Source of the DNA: Rhizophagus irregularis
Lineage: Eukaryota; Glomeromycota; Glomeromycetes; Glomerales; Glomeraceae
Reading direction: 5' to 3'
NCBI RefSeq assembly: GCF_026210795.1
Contig: NC_089446.1
Location: 3,625,001 to 3,689,000 of the forward strand
Length of the DNA stretch: 64,000 nucleotides
Notes under the pieces: model-generated
Seen by the model: only the letters and a program-made list of their open reading frames with translations
Databases searched by the model: none
Told to the model about the DNA's origin: nothing
In this document: piece by piece, positions 15,982 to 28,468 of the stretch
Layout: every line of letters begins with the position of its first letter
Numbering within the stretch: position 1 is the first letter of the stretch
Made by a program: the position numbers and the translations under genes

Positions 15982-17937
15982 ATGTTGGACAAAGACCAAA
16001 TACGAAATCCGGCACCAAATTTTAACCGTTTATTTAGTCGTAGGAGTAGCACTATCAGGCTCACACTTGTTACTTTATTCATAGGCACAATAATATGGAT
16101 CATGATCTTAAAACCTTTAGCTGAATCTGATACTTTAACTAGTGATACAGCGAAAATTAAAAAAGAATCTACACAACCAACATGGCAAATAGACTTGAAG
16201 AAAACAATTGATGAACGATTTAGTGTATATAAAAAGGAACAATTTGAAGAAGTAGCTTTAAAAAAGAATAGGATGATTCCAGTAACAGCAGTATTGTTAA
16301 ATTGGAAAAGAATGGAGGCTCTGCAAACAGCAGTTAATTATATTTCAAAATATCCATTTATAAAAGAAATTCTTGTATGGAATAATAATAATAAAACTAG
16401 GATTTATTCTAAGGTAACTGTTACTTTTAATTATTTTGTTGGAGTCATCAAATCACTTGTTTATTCCATTTACCTTTTCTAGGATTTTAAGCTTAATAAT
16501 AGTGATGTTGAATTAAATGTTTTTAATTCTGAAGAAAATCTTCATGATCTTTCAAAATATACAACTTGTTCAATGGCAAAATATGATTATTGTTATTTTC
16601 AAGATGATGATTGGTTAAATTTATACATGGATAGTTTATATACAAATTTCCTTGAAAATCCAAATTTAATTCACTCAAATTCAATGCCAGTTATCTATTT
16701 AGAAAGCAGAAGATGGATGTTTGCAAACGCAGATAAAAATCTTCATACAGGATTTACATGGCTTGGATGTGGTTCTTTTGTATCACGGGCAAAAGTTCAA
16801 AGATTTTTAGGGCAACTTGGTTCAATTTCCTTAATTAAAGATAGGTTAAAGCTTGCAGATAGGTATTTTTCTTTATGGACTAATCAATATCCATATCAGT
16901 TATCAAATCCATTAACACCTTTAGATCAAAAGGATGGATGGGGTGTGGATCAATGGAATATGGTCTACAATAATATTGTAAGTCCTAAATTTAGGCGTAT
17001 TGTGAATATGATAGCATTTTATTAAAAAAATGAAACAAATACCTATATAATTTAATTTTCAGTTAGATGCAACTCAAAAGTTATATACAGCATTAGCTGT
17101 AAAATCGAATTCTGAATTTTTCGCTCGTGAAGAAGAGAAACCTTATTATAATGACAGAATTATCAGGTAATTTAACTTAATGGTTTAAATAAATCTTTAT
17201 TGTAATTTTTAATTTTTTTTCTTTTATCAATATTATTATTATTAGGGCTCCATGTTTAAATGATAAATGCCTTTTTCTGACGAATATTGATCCATTTCCT
17301 CATCCATCTCGTGTTTATTATGCAAATAATATTACACATGTTCGTGATCAGGAATCAAAATTTAATAAATTAGATTTCCCTAGTAAATTTTTTTGGAATA
17401 ATTATGCATATCATTATGCTGTTGATTCTGATGAAAAAACATGCTGGAATTCATTTAAAAGTAAGTTCAAAATACTTTTTAATTAGTTTTTTTAGAGAAC
17501 AAAAGAAATCTCAACTTTTTTTTTAAATAAATTTATAGTTCCAAAGATTGGTGATTACTTTGGATTACAGTTTATTGAACCTAGATTTCCAAAAAAGATT
17601 ACGGTTATATCATCAAGAGATTTTGATGCGTCTTTTTATATTCGAGTTTCTTCAGGCGGAAATAGATGGGTAAACAAAAATTATTATTTAGTCTCTTTCT
17701 TTGGTAAAAAATAAAAAAAAATTATTCATATATTATTTCTTTCTCCCAATTTAGCGGACATGTAATATAACTAGTTCCAATAATACCGATCACAAAAATA
17801 GAAATACATTTGAATTTGATTGTTCGAATACTGTTAAAAATAGACAACTTATTAGATTTATAAGGATTGAAGCTTCAAGGGATTTTCTTGAACCATTTGA
17901 AATTTGTTCTTTAATTTTAGATGAATTAAATGTATAA
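15982..17937 (+). CDS. Putative type II membrane glycosyltransferase
   Basis: About six exons. The product starts with a basic cytosolic tail (about 26 residues) and one membrane anchor (about residues 27-43, LTLVTLFIGTIIWIMIL), then a lumenal stem and domain. The segment PVTAVLLNWKRMEALQ followed by KYPFIKEILVWNNN is the usual start of a GT-A glycosyltransferase fold. YCYFQDDDWLN supplies a DxD-type metal and nucleotide-sugar motif, and DGWGVDQWNMVY is a plausible catalytic segment. The last about 150 residues (YAYHYAVDSDEKTCWNSF, then EFDCSN and FIRIEASRDFLEPFEIC) resemble an F5/8 C or discoidin-like carbohydrate-binding sandwich. This suggests a Golgi enzyme with an added lectin-like domain. 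Family and donor sugar are not certain; GT64/EXTL-like is one possibility. The first ATG was chosen because it precedes the basic tail. Confidence 0.65.
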
Positions 17938-18119
17938 TAAGTAATAATATTATATTTATAAAATTAATGTTATATATTCACAGATCCTGTATACATACAC
18001 TTTGATAGTTTAGATAATAATAGACATCAGCAAGCTTTGTAATAAATCAATTGTATATTTTTTTTTTAGTTTTATTATTATCCTTTTTTAGAGGAGACAT
18101 TAAAAATACAATTAATAAT

Positions 18120-21100
18120 TTATTTCTTAAGTTCAATTTTCTCAACTAATCCATTACCCAATCTTTCTATTTCCAATATAATAGCTTTAGTATTTATGAT
18201 AACCATTCTAGAATCATCATTTTTTTTCTTTTTATCATTTTGAATTCGTTGTATTTTAGAATCATCTTTATTTGCTAATACCTATTTAGGCATTAAAAAA
18301 AATAAACACGCAAATAATTATAAATAATATTGATACAAAAATTAAAAAAAAATTATAATTAATTAATTACTAACCTTGTTTCTTTCTCCACTTGGTATTA
18401 AACCAACGGGACAACTAGAAAATCCAGTATTAACCTTCCATGGTTTAGGAATAAAATTTATAGGATTCCAAACTAAACCAATAAATGATCCACCATATTT
18501 ATCATAAAAAAATAATGCTGTATCTGAATATATCTTTTTTAATTCATTTACATAACATTCTACTGGATCAAATCCAATTAATGGCCATTCTTCCTCTTTT
18601 TTATTTACATTATTTTCTGAATCTTTCGATTTACCTTCATTTTTATCATCAATACTCGCATTATTATTACTAATACTATTATTATCATCATTATTATTAT
18701 TGCTTCTATTACTAATTCCCGATTCCAATTCAAAAAGTTTTAAAATATTATTCGATTTTGTATTATTCAAGCTTTCATTATTCTTTTCAAAATAAGATTT
18801 ATCAGGATTTAAGTTTTGATAATAACGCGTACATAAATTTGGATTCAAATGTATTATTGCATCATAATCTTGTAATGGTGTAATAAATAATCTCTAAAAG
18901 TATTCCATGACACGAAAAAAAAACCATTAAATATTTAAACAAATGATTAAAAAATCAAAATTACAAAAAAAAAAATTTTCTTTCCTTACTTTGAACTCTT
19001 TATTATCAACTTTTCCTCCTTTAAAGATAATTTTATCGACACATTCAATAGCAGCTTTAGCCAATTCTTTAATTCTAATAGCTACAACTTTACTAGGTTT
19101 TTCTTCTCCCCATATAATTCCTTCATTTGAAATTGTGTTAATAGTAGCCAAAAACATTGAAGAATGTTTATAATTTCCATCCTCCTTTCTCATATTTTTG
19201 AATCTCTCTAAGAGATTTTCGAAAATATTTTTCTTCGCCGTCTCGTTCGTTGCAATTGTATTACTAGAAGTACCGATTACAACATTACCTCCTCTTTTAC
19301 TATCATTTGATTCATCTAAATCAACTATAACAGGATCATTTTTCAAATCCCATCCAGCAATAAACTTTAAAACCCTCAAAAATCCTACGAATCCACTTGA
19401 AGGCCTTTCCCACGGACTAGGACTTAAATAAATTACAGCACATAATATTTCAATAAATTCTTCTTCAATATGTATTGATGTTAATAAATGCGCACCAAAC
19501 CATCTTTTAGTTAACCTAATAGCTAAAGAAAGAGATGGATATTTATTACATAGTGTTTGTATTTGTGTATTATGTAAAGGTAGGTGAATAAACTTTCTTT
19601 TTAAACGTAATAAAGCATTCGTATAAATATCTCTCTTAATTGAAGTAGTCATCTTATTTTTTATACCACGATCCAGTAAAATTAATTCCCGTTCATGATG
19701 TATAAAACATCTAAACGAGAATCCTGTTGTAGTAGAAAATACTTCCAAAAATGCGTCTGTTGATATAATCGTATCTAAATTTGGTTTAGCAACAACTCTA
19801 GTTTTTGTTTCAGGAAATTGTTTTTTAAATTGATTTGATAATAAAATATAAAAAGCTATCTTCATTTTCTGTATAGCAACGAGATCATCAGGCCACTTTG
19901 TTGAATATTCAAACTGGATAATAATGTCAATAGGTTCAATGTAATGAGATGGAAAAATAATAACTCCATTCTTTCGTTTCAATTTAATCGGTTGAGGTGT
20001 AAATACAGATGAATATCGAAGTGAAGGACTTGAACCTTTAATACTTGATACCCTCAAAAGTAAATCCTCTAATGCATAACATTGCTTTACCAAGTTATCA
20101 TATGCATTCATGACATGCTGAAATCCTTGATTACTTAATTCTGGATTCCAAATATTTCTTGGAACATTACTGGAAGGCATAACAAATTTATTCAATTGTT
20201 CTGCCCAATATTGAATCCCTTTGTTCTCTTTAATTCTATAATGTAATGCCATCAAATGTAAAACTATTTGATTAACAATTAAACTTCTTGACTCAATTCC
20301 TTTTTGAGAATCCCAAACCATACATTCCAAAATATTTCCATCTTTAAATCTTCTAGTTTCTGCTTTTTTCCCCCATAATTTACGAAACTTCGCTACCGCG
20401 ATTTCGTCTACAGGTGATGGACCATAATCGACAAGTCGATTTGATTCATCAGGATTAAATATAAACCCAATATAAATATGTATATTTGACGATGAATAAG
20501 TTTTTGGTTGTTCAGAGGTTAACCAAGATGATAATTTGCTATAATTTACTGCAATTAAATTGACCCTATTTGTAAGTCCTTGCTTAAGCAACTTTGGCAT
20601 TGTCCTTGCAAAGTGTATAAAACTATCAGGGAAGTTCAATTTTGCAGATTCATCATATTCATTATACGACTTTGGTAGCTGAGTTATTCTAATATAGAAG
20701 GGAGGGAATTTAAGATTTTGAATCACGAAAAATATTTCAAAAATATTGTAAACCTTACTTTGCAACATTATCATATCTTAATTTAATATCATCAACCTTC
20801 TTCAAGAACAAATCTTCAAATCTATCAACATGAGACTCATTAAGATAATCCATCGCCAACTTAGCCTCATGTTGTAGCTAATTTAAATATAAAAAATCAT
20901 TATATCATCTAATTTTTAATATATAATACCAACAATTAAAATTACCTGATCTAGAGAGGCTTTTGACATTCTACCAAATAAATTCAATGTTCCATAATCA
21001 TCAACAAATACCACTTCAAAATTATCCTTGAACGTATTCTCATTAAACTATAAAAAGAATATAATGATTATTTTTATATTTATGGATATGGCACAAATAT

Positions 21101-23297
21101 CATTTATCTATCGTTCCAAATCAAATGCATATTTCGTTCCTCTTATTATGAAATACATACCTCATCAGTTTTAGAACTCTTATTCATAAAAACAGGATTG
21201 CTAACAAAATCATGTTTCGCTATAGGAAAATTAATGGATCTTTTAATATTTGTTACAAAAAAAAAGACCTATACATATTGAAATGTGTTTTTTTACCTAA
21301 AAAATCCATAGTCCCTTTCATTAACTGATAAGAACTAAATCCATTGGCTAACTTTTTTTCTCCATTATGACCCCCACCTTGTAACAAATATTTCATCAGC
21401 ATTGACCAAACAAATCCATTAAATCCACTAGATCCATCTTCATCTCCACCAAATCCTCTTTGATTAAGCCAAACTTTAGCTAATTTACATGCATCGGCGA
21501 AAGCAGCACATAATTTTGATTGTTTATAAAGATCATGTAGATTTCGTACATAATACATATCTGATAAAATTGCATTATTATATTGAGGCGTTGGTGGAAG
21601 ATCTGAACCGGAATTTTGAGATTCATTTATCTCATGATATGGTCGAACGTTGTTACGTGAAGGCGATAATCTTTTAGAGGGAAATGTTTCTGGTGAAATG
21701 CTTGGCAACACTCTAATCACACAATTCAACTTTGAGAAATCTGTATCCGTATGATCTAATTTTAAATAATCTTTCGAATTTAATATTTAATTATATATTC
21801 AAATTATTATATTAATATTGTAGACATGTACTGACCCCCAGATGGTTTAAGTAAAAGGATAGGACGACGATTATCACCATCGAGTGTTCCAAATTCCACT
21901 TTAACATTCAATCCTAATTTATTATTTTTTAGAGCAGCGGCTAATACTGCAAGATAATATGCCCTCTTATGAAAATATCTATAATTCATATAATCTTTCT
22001 CCTGAAATAATGACTAAAATAAAAAAAGAAGAATTAAACATAATATTGTTAAGAGAATACATGACTAAACATAAAAAATTTACCCGAGGCATTATAACAG
22101 CTACATCTACATTAAAACAATCTTTTCTGCGAACTACAGATTTCAAAGGATAACTTCCGACTAGGTAGAAAGCATTCGGTTTCTTAAAACCAAATTTGTA
22201 CTTGATATCATTTGTAGGACGTGGAACCGGAAAAGGAATGACAATCTTATGATGTTTTAACATTTTATCTGTGATCTCTGATATCTATCAAATAATAATG
22301 TGTAAGTTCAACATTAAATAAAATTTTTATTCTTACAATTGATTTATTGACTTAATTTACCGTAAGTTCTGGTTCATTATCAATATTCTCAAATATTTGT
22401 TTTAACTTATGTAAAGCATTCTCCAAACGTGTTGCTGCGTTGTAATCAATATTCACTTCAGATAAAAGTTCATCAATCTATTTAAAAATTTCGTATGTTA
22501 AACTATTTATTTATAAATTTATAATATTGAAATATTAACTTACCTGAAGTTTAAATATATTGGATTTAAATAAATCAGCGGTTTCTCTTAATTCTTGAAT
22601 TTCTTCGTTAGTTGGAGCTTTAGTAATTGAAGAATTTTTAAATCCAGAAAACTTATTATTAGCTACTGCTTCATCTGTTTCATTGTGTGCCTCTTTCGTT
22701 TTTTCTTCGTTCAAATTATCTCGAATTTTTTGTAAAGAACCTATTCCTGTATAATCTTCTTCCTCTTCATCATTTTCGATATAATCATCATCACCTTCTT
22801 CCTCTGCTTCAATATCCATATACTTATGTACACCTTCATCGTCCTCGTCGTCGTCGTCGTCGTCATCATCATCATCCGCTTCAATATCCATGTATTTATT
22901 CACATCATCATCGTCGTTATCATCATCGTCATGATCCAGATACTTTCCGGCTTCAAGTAAATCAACATCATCATCACTTATAAAATCTACTTCCTGCTTG
23001 GAAATTTTTTTCGGTTGAGAAATTGAATCAGATTTTTTAGTAATTGATCGCTTCTTTGATGGCGGAGATAAATCATCATCATTATGCTTTGATTTCGAAT
23101 TATTCGAATTGTTATTCTTGATTTTTTTAAAAAAAAATTTAAATTTTTTAAATTAATTTTTAAATTGAAAATTTTTTTTCGATTAGACACGAAATAAAAA
23201 ATGAAAACGAGAATAATGGAATTAGTACATTATTTTTTTCCAATTCAGTATTAACAAAATTTGGATTTGATTTTCTTTTTCGTTTCGATCGAGCCAT
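18120..23297 (-). CDS. UTP22: Nucleolar protein 6 (NOL6/Utp22), ribosome biogenesis
   Basis: Component of the small-subunit processome (UTP-C complex) in the nucleolus, needed for early 18S rRNA processing. The gene spans many exons. The first is a short basic exon (MARSKRKRKSNPNF), then a long acidic low-complexity segment (Asp runs at about 22790-22880). The Nrap body follows: VGSYPLKSVVRRKDCFNVDVAV (a nucleotidyltransferase-like start), KLAKVWLNQRGFGG, the long exon with WGKKAETRRFKDGNILECMVW, RLTKRWFGAHLL, and the C-terminal FFYDKYGGSFIGLVWNP, ending VEKIELKK. These are hallmarks of NOL6. The acidic run between residues about 40 and 130 is species-variable. An Asn/Ser-rich insert lies at 18600-18780. 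Exon borders were judged by eye. It converges on the glycosyltransferase gene with 182 bp between stops. Confidence 0.9.
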
Positions 23298-23955
23298 ATT
23301 TTAATTAAATTTTTTTATCAGGAGAAAAAGTATTTGTTTTATAACTATAAATAAATTTGAAAAAAAAAATCGTGAAAAAAAAAATTTTCGATCAGTCATA
23401 AATGATATCTAAGAGTTTTAATTGGATGAAATCTTAACGTGGCGTAGTTTTAAAAATATTAATACAAAATAAGTATAAATGTACTAACTATATTTTTCTT
23501 AATTTTTGTAGCAAGTGAGGAAAATTCATGTTTGGCTGGACTGTTCCATCAATATATAATTCACTAATTCACGAATAACAAATATTACGAAATTCTTCAT
23601 TCGAATAGAAACATTTCGCTATCCTCGGTGAACGAACTTATGGTCCATTTTCAATGGTATTAGGTAATCCTGTTTAATATAAGGAGATATATAAAAAGAT
23701 TAATAAACTTGAATTCGAGTCTAAGAATGAATAAAATTTTTTGACATTTATATTTAAGTATTCGAAAGATTACGCGCGATTCTAAAGAAAGAAATTTAGT
23801 TATATATAAACGCAAACAAATAAATAAATAAAACAATTATGTGATACTTTCGACAGTCATATTGTAGCTAAATAAGAAAAAAAAGTGGAGTAAAATCCCT
23901 ATTATTTGTTTTGCTCGTAAATAATTATATAATAAAATATCGAAATTTGCAACTA
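23298..23955. other. Intergenic region upstream of NOL6
   Basis: Holds the presumed NOL6 promoter in AT-rich DNA with A- and T-runs close to the start. Nothing else was recognised. Confidence 0.4.
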
Positions 23956-24480
23956 CTATATATGTCCTGACGTTTGACAAGGTGATTGATTCCAAGAAAT
24001 TCTTTGAACAGTCATAGGGCGAACATATGTCCTGTTTGGCGGTCCACTAAGAAAAAAAACATTACAAAATCTTTAAATAATCATTTCAAACCAATTTTTT
24101 TTGCAACACCTTATTACGATACAAGGTTTTTCATCTTTTTTCCAAGCAATTTTAGTGATGCCAAGTCGTGTATTTGTAGTGGACTTGGATTTAGTGAAAT
24201 GTCTGGACTTCCGGAAGAGGGCGGACTTTCTGTTGGCTGTTTTAAAGAAACATTATTTTGCATTGTATTTGTGCTAGGATTGCGAACTGATGTCGATGCT
24301 GATGATTGAACAGGTTTGACTCGTTCTGCTTTACTCGACAGGAAAATTTGATGGATTAGCATTGTTAAAAGAATTTTGGATCGTTAGAAAGTATCATTGG
24401 TAGTAGACTTTGTATCGATTGTTCGGCTGTTAAATTTCGTATTGAAGCGGTATTGAATTGACTTGTCCAAAATCTAGAAT
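23956..24480 (-). pseudogene. Relic of a Ser/Pro/Asn-rich protein gene
   Basis: On the minus strand three stretches look coding but do not join in one frame. The first is 24370-24480, beginning after a TAG 3' splice-like site and reading FWTSQFNTASIRNLTAEQ. The second is 24120-24360, reading NPSTNTMQNNVSLKQPTE then SPPSSGSPDISLNPSPLQ. The third is 23956-24050, reading NRTYVRPMTVQRISWNQ and ending SGHI then stop. A one-base shift at about 24362 and a stop at 24114 separate them. The Ser/Pro/Gln/Asn-rich composition is typical of a transcription factor linker, but no DNA-binding domain is visible. It may be a decayed gene, or the 3' exons of a gene I could not assemble. Confidence 0.3.
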
Positions 24481-25067
24481 AGCTTTAGGTATTTCTGTTA
24501 CACATCTCATAAAAATAATAGGAAAAAGAAAATCTACCCTGTTTCATTATTTTTTAGAAAAAAAGAAAATTTTTTAAATGAGCAGGTTTGTAAAATTTTA
24601 TTTCTATTTATAATTGAGCCAAGCAATAAAGACGTAATATTTGATTAAAATGACGGATATTTTTATGATTGATTTAAAATTTTTTTCTATTTCATTTGAT
24701 CGTATCTTTTAAAGTTAGATAAGTTGTACCATACACGGTATTACTCCCTTCCGTTTTTCGAAGAAAATTTGCGTCTTTGAATTATCAATCTATCGGACTC
24801 TATCCTAGTGTGATCGTTATTTTTATAATAATAGTTGCCTTTGCCAATACTTAAAAATCAAAAAATCAATTTATCTGCGAGATTACTACAAAGTACTAGT
24901 ACTGAATTGAAATCATTTTTAAGCGCACAGTCGAAAAGATTCACAGTAGCAATAATTACAAATCGTATGCTGTAGTCAACCCACGTTTTGCGAATATAAA
25001 CAAGCAATGAGAAGAAAACTGTATACTAATATCTCAAGATTTATAGAATTGTCTATTCAGTTTTATT

Positions 25068-25210
25068 CAGTCAAACTCCAATATATAACGATATGTCGGG
25101 ATCCATATGAAAATCTTTGAAAAATATCGCTATATTAAAATTATACCGATATTTATATGTTCTCACTTCTCACATATAGTGAGAAGTAAATTTTATTGTT
25201 ATATCGAGTC
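25068..25210. mobile_element. Possible degraded pogo-like MITE
   Basis: Left end CAGTCAAACTCC followed by ATATAACGATA. The right side reads TTGTTATATCGAGTC. This echoes the better-preserved pogo-like elements further along (CAGTC ends, ATAACG words). Inside is a perfect 8-bp hairpin, CTTCTCAC/GTGAGAAG, around ATATA at about 25166-25186. No clear TA duplication. Confidence 0.3.
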
Positions 25211-25327
25211 TTTATAAGATCAGTATATCGATTGTAATAATGTCACTTTATAATTTTATTAATAAAATTAGGAGGTAACAAAATTTATCTGTACAAATTA
25301 ATAAATATGGTTATACCAATTTTCAAT

Positions 25328-27642
25328 TCATATTGAAACTTCCATCATTTCAACGCACATTTTTAATGATACAAACATAATAATCTCATGATTTTCCTCA
25401 ATATTATCATACACTTCTTCCTTTTTAGTTGTATTTCCTTCATTCTCAATCTTATTCAACATAAGTAGAGCTAATCGAACAGATTGTTCCTTAGTTTTAG
25501 TCATAGGAAATATAGGAACATTCCATAGTGCATATTTATGTTCACCCTTTTGTTGAATACTTTTTATACATTGTGAAAGAACAATTTTATGTACAAGAAT
25601 ATTTTTATAAATAACCAAAGAATTAAAAGAATAGCTTGCTTTCATATCATCATTTGTACCAAAAATAAATGTAACATATCCTTCTTCTTTTTCCGAAAAG
25701 GAAGAAGTAGAAGATATTTCAGAAGATGTAATTTTCCTTAAAAATGATGTAAACATACATGTATAATTTGGAACTCTGATTTCTTTTGAAATTATTAAAT
25801 CTATGTTGCTTAATATACTCCATCCACCAATTATAATCTTCTTATTCTCCTCATTAGATGTTGTACTATGAATTTTAACATTATCCAAGATTATAGGTAC
25901 GGATTCTTCGAATGATACAATATTTTCATTTATTTGACTATTCATCATACAAATATTCCCCTTAATTGAATTTCTCTTATTTAATAATTGTCCTTGAGTA
26001 AATGATACAATTCCAAGTTCATCTTTAAATTGAGGATCAACATTAACATTTATATATTCAAGCATAGTTCCCAAATGATAAAATTTTGAATTATTCAATA
26101 TTAAAACGTTCAATTCCCTATTATCAGATGAATAAAGCTTTTTTATTATTGTTAATTGAGCTTCTTCTAATGGTGTCATTTCTTGTGGTATAGAATGTGC
26201 TTCGAATTTAGTTTTTAAGAAATCTGACCATGCCTCTAATTCATATGTTAATGGTTGAATTTCATCCAAGATCTGTCGAATATGTTAATTAGAAAGTTTT
26301 TAGTAATTAAAATAATTGAATAATAAATTTATACTTACCTCGAGAAATATTTTAATTGTGTTATAATCAAAGAAATAAGTACTGTCAGTATATACAAATT
26401 CGTTTCCATTCTAATACAAAGTAAAAAAAAATAAATTAATTAAATGAATTTACTATAATAAAAGTCAATATTCAAATTATAAATTTACATTATCTAAGTG
26501 AATAATTTCTTTATGAAATCTCATAATTTCAATGGATGGTTTATGTAAATATTCTTTACACAATTTAATTAAGCATTCACGATCTTTAGGTTGTTTCTTT
26601 ATATCATTTTGACATTGATTAAAATCATCTTGTATTTTGTATACACCATGTGTTGAACCAATGTGTAATGTAGATGGGTGAGCCAACGCTACTAATGATG
26701 TATTTTGCAAAGATGTTTCTTTCACTGTTATTAAAGATTTGAACGTAGCATTAACATTTTGTAAGAAAGAATAAAAAAAAAGGGAAAGAAATTAATTATA
26801 CCGTTAATTGACATTAATTCAATTGTATCTGAACTAGTGAGAAATACGGTCTATTAAATTTATATATACATAAAAAAAACATTGTTAATATTAATAAATT
26901 AGAAATTAAAAATACGTAAATAACTAACCCCTTTTTTTAAATGTTTAATTAATTCAATATAAATAATTAATTTCAAATCAAATAATTCTACCCAATCTCG
27001 TTCTAAGAACAAAATTAATCGTAATTAATATAGATGGATGGATGGATGCTTTAAATTACGAAATAATTACCTCTTGTTGAGTCACTGCTAATTGGAACTT
27101 TCATAAATAATTTTCCTAATATACTAACATGAGGTAATCTTGTTGAATATCCTCCAGCATGAATTAGCAAAACTTTTTCTGTTAAAGAGTATTTAGTAAT
27201 AAGCTTATCATGCAGATGTAATCAAATTAAGAGTACTTACTTCGTTCTAAATTTGATCCATACTTGTTATAAAGGAACTTAATTGCCAACAATGTGCTTC
27301 CTCCACTACCTATTTGCCTTCCAGGTGGATCCGCTATCACATGATATCTATATTGGAAAATTGTTGAAAAAAAGAAATGATTTGGTAAAGTGAAAATCAA
27401 TCTTTAAAAAGAAAGAATATCAATATATACTCTAAATTTTCCAAATTTGGAATCTCATTATTTTCAAGTTTTCGTTTTATTTGACGCTCATACAATGATT
27501 TTTGGTGTAAGTTTCCTGATGTTAATACAATTATATCCCAAAATTCTTGATTATTTATGCTTTTTTGTGAGAGTAGATTATCATAATATTTTAAATTACG
27601 ATTAAATGATTCATAAAGAGTATTATTATATTCATTGGCCAT
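25328..27642 (-). CDS. FPGT: Fucose-1-phosphate guanylyltransferase
   Basis: Salvage enzyme that makes GDP-L-fucose from L-fucose-1-phosphate and GTP in the cytosol. About nine exons. The N-terminus reads WDIIVLTSGN. The junction of exons 1 and 2 restores LEYHVIADPPGRQIGSGGST, the nucleotide-sugar pyrophosphorylase-like loop. Next come LLIHAGGYSTRLPH and GKLFM, then a segment with SSDT (the counterpart of the family's CADD stretch), LVALAHPSTLHIGSTHGVY, and the long last exon. That exon has a beta-helix-like region with IIGGWSILSNIDL and ALWNVPIFP near the end, with EQSVRLALLML just downstream. The last exon is 25328-26269. Overall size of about 600 residues fits FPGT. The start at 27642 (MANEYNNTLYESF) precedes the conserved WDI by about 30 residues. 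I see no fused fucokinase GHMP domain, so fucokinase should be a separate gene. Divergent from RAP1GDS1. Confidence 0.85.
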
Positions 27643-28468
27643 GTTTTAAATCTAAATTTATTTTAAAAAAAAAAATCAATAAATAAAAAAAATAGGTATA
27701 TGTATTCCGTAAGTTGTGTAACAAATCATTTTCAGCCGCATTTTGACAATGTGCATACATAGATTTCATCCCATCTTTTGAATGATAAAGCACTTAGATA
27801 AGCAAAAAACGTTACTTCGACAATCATATCGTCAATGAGAAATTCATGACCGAATTTACGCAATTTAATTCGATTTACCAAAATTGTCTTATAAGACAAT
27901 GATCTCTTTTTTAAACGTATATCCGTTTAATATCTCTTTCTTTTCTAAATTTGGTATAAAAAGAATATATATTTTGAGAAGATACCGCAACCTAATAAAT
28001 CGTAATTATTTCTATGAAGTCTTCTGTCTCTAGACTTTTTCAATTCGCTTTTTCAAAATACAATTTACTTATCATAATAACATTAGCTATAATTATGCAA
28101 ATCGGAAATATACATATATATATACATACCACATGGTGGCATATATTACGATACGAACTTTCATTCGATCCAACAATCTTTTACCTAAAAGAATACCTAA
28201 CTAATTAGAGTTAATTTTAATAAAATTTTTATTGTTTACACCTTTTTTGTTCACTTCCCAAAATTAGTTAGACTTATTACACAAGCTCTAATAGGAGTTA
28301 TCTATAAATATCAAGCGTAATTTTTTGATACAAAAAAAAAAAAATCGTTTAAATTCAAAAGGAATCGAAAAGTTCATATATAAATCGTTGATTGATTATA
28401 AGAAAAAATATTTTTTTTTTCCTTTGAATCTTATTAAATAATTGATTAAAGTTTATTTATACAAGACA
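27643..28468. promoter_or_regulatory. Divergent intergenic region FPGT/RAP1GDS1
   Basis: 826 bp between divergent starts. A 64-codon hydrophobic frame at 28014-28208 lies inside it but has no supporting feature. No factor site called. Confidence 0.35.

Noticed and set aside
10783-23297. Many plus-strand frames opposite the flippase and NOL6 genes
   Set aside because: Antisense shadows of well-supported minus-strand exons.
28014-28208. 64-codon hydrophobic frame upstream of RAP1GDS1
   Set aside because: Hydrophobic residues are expected from AT-rich DNA; no conserved motif; lies in the promoter region.
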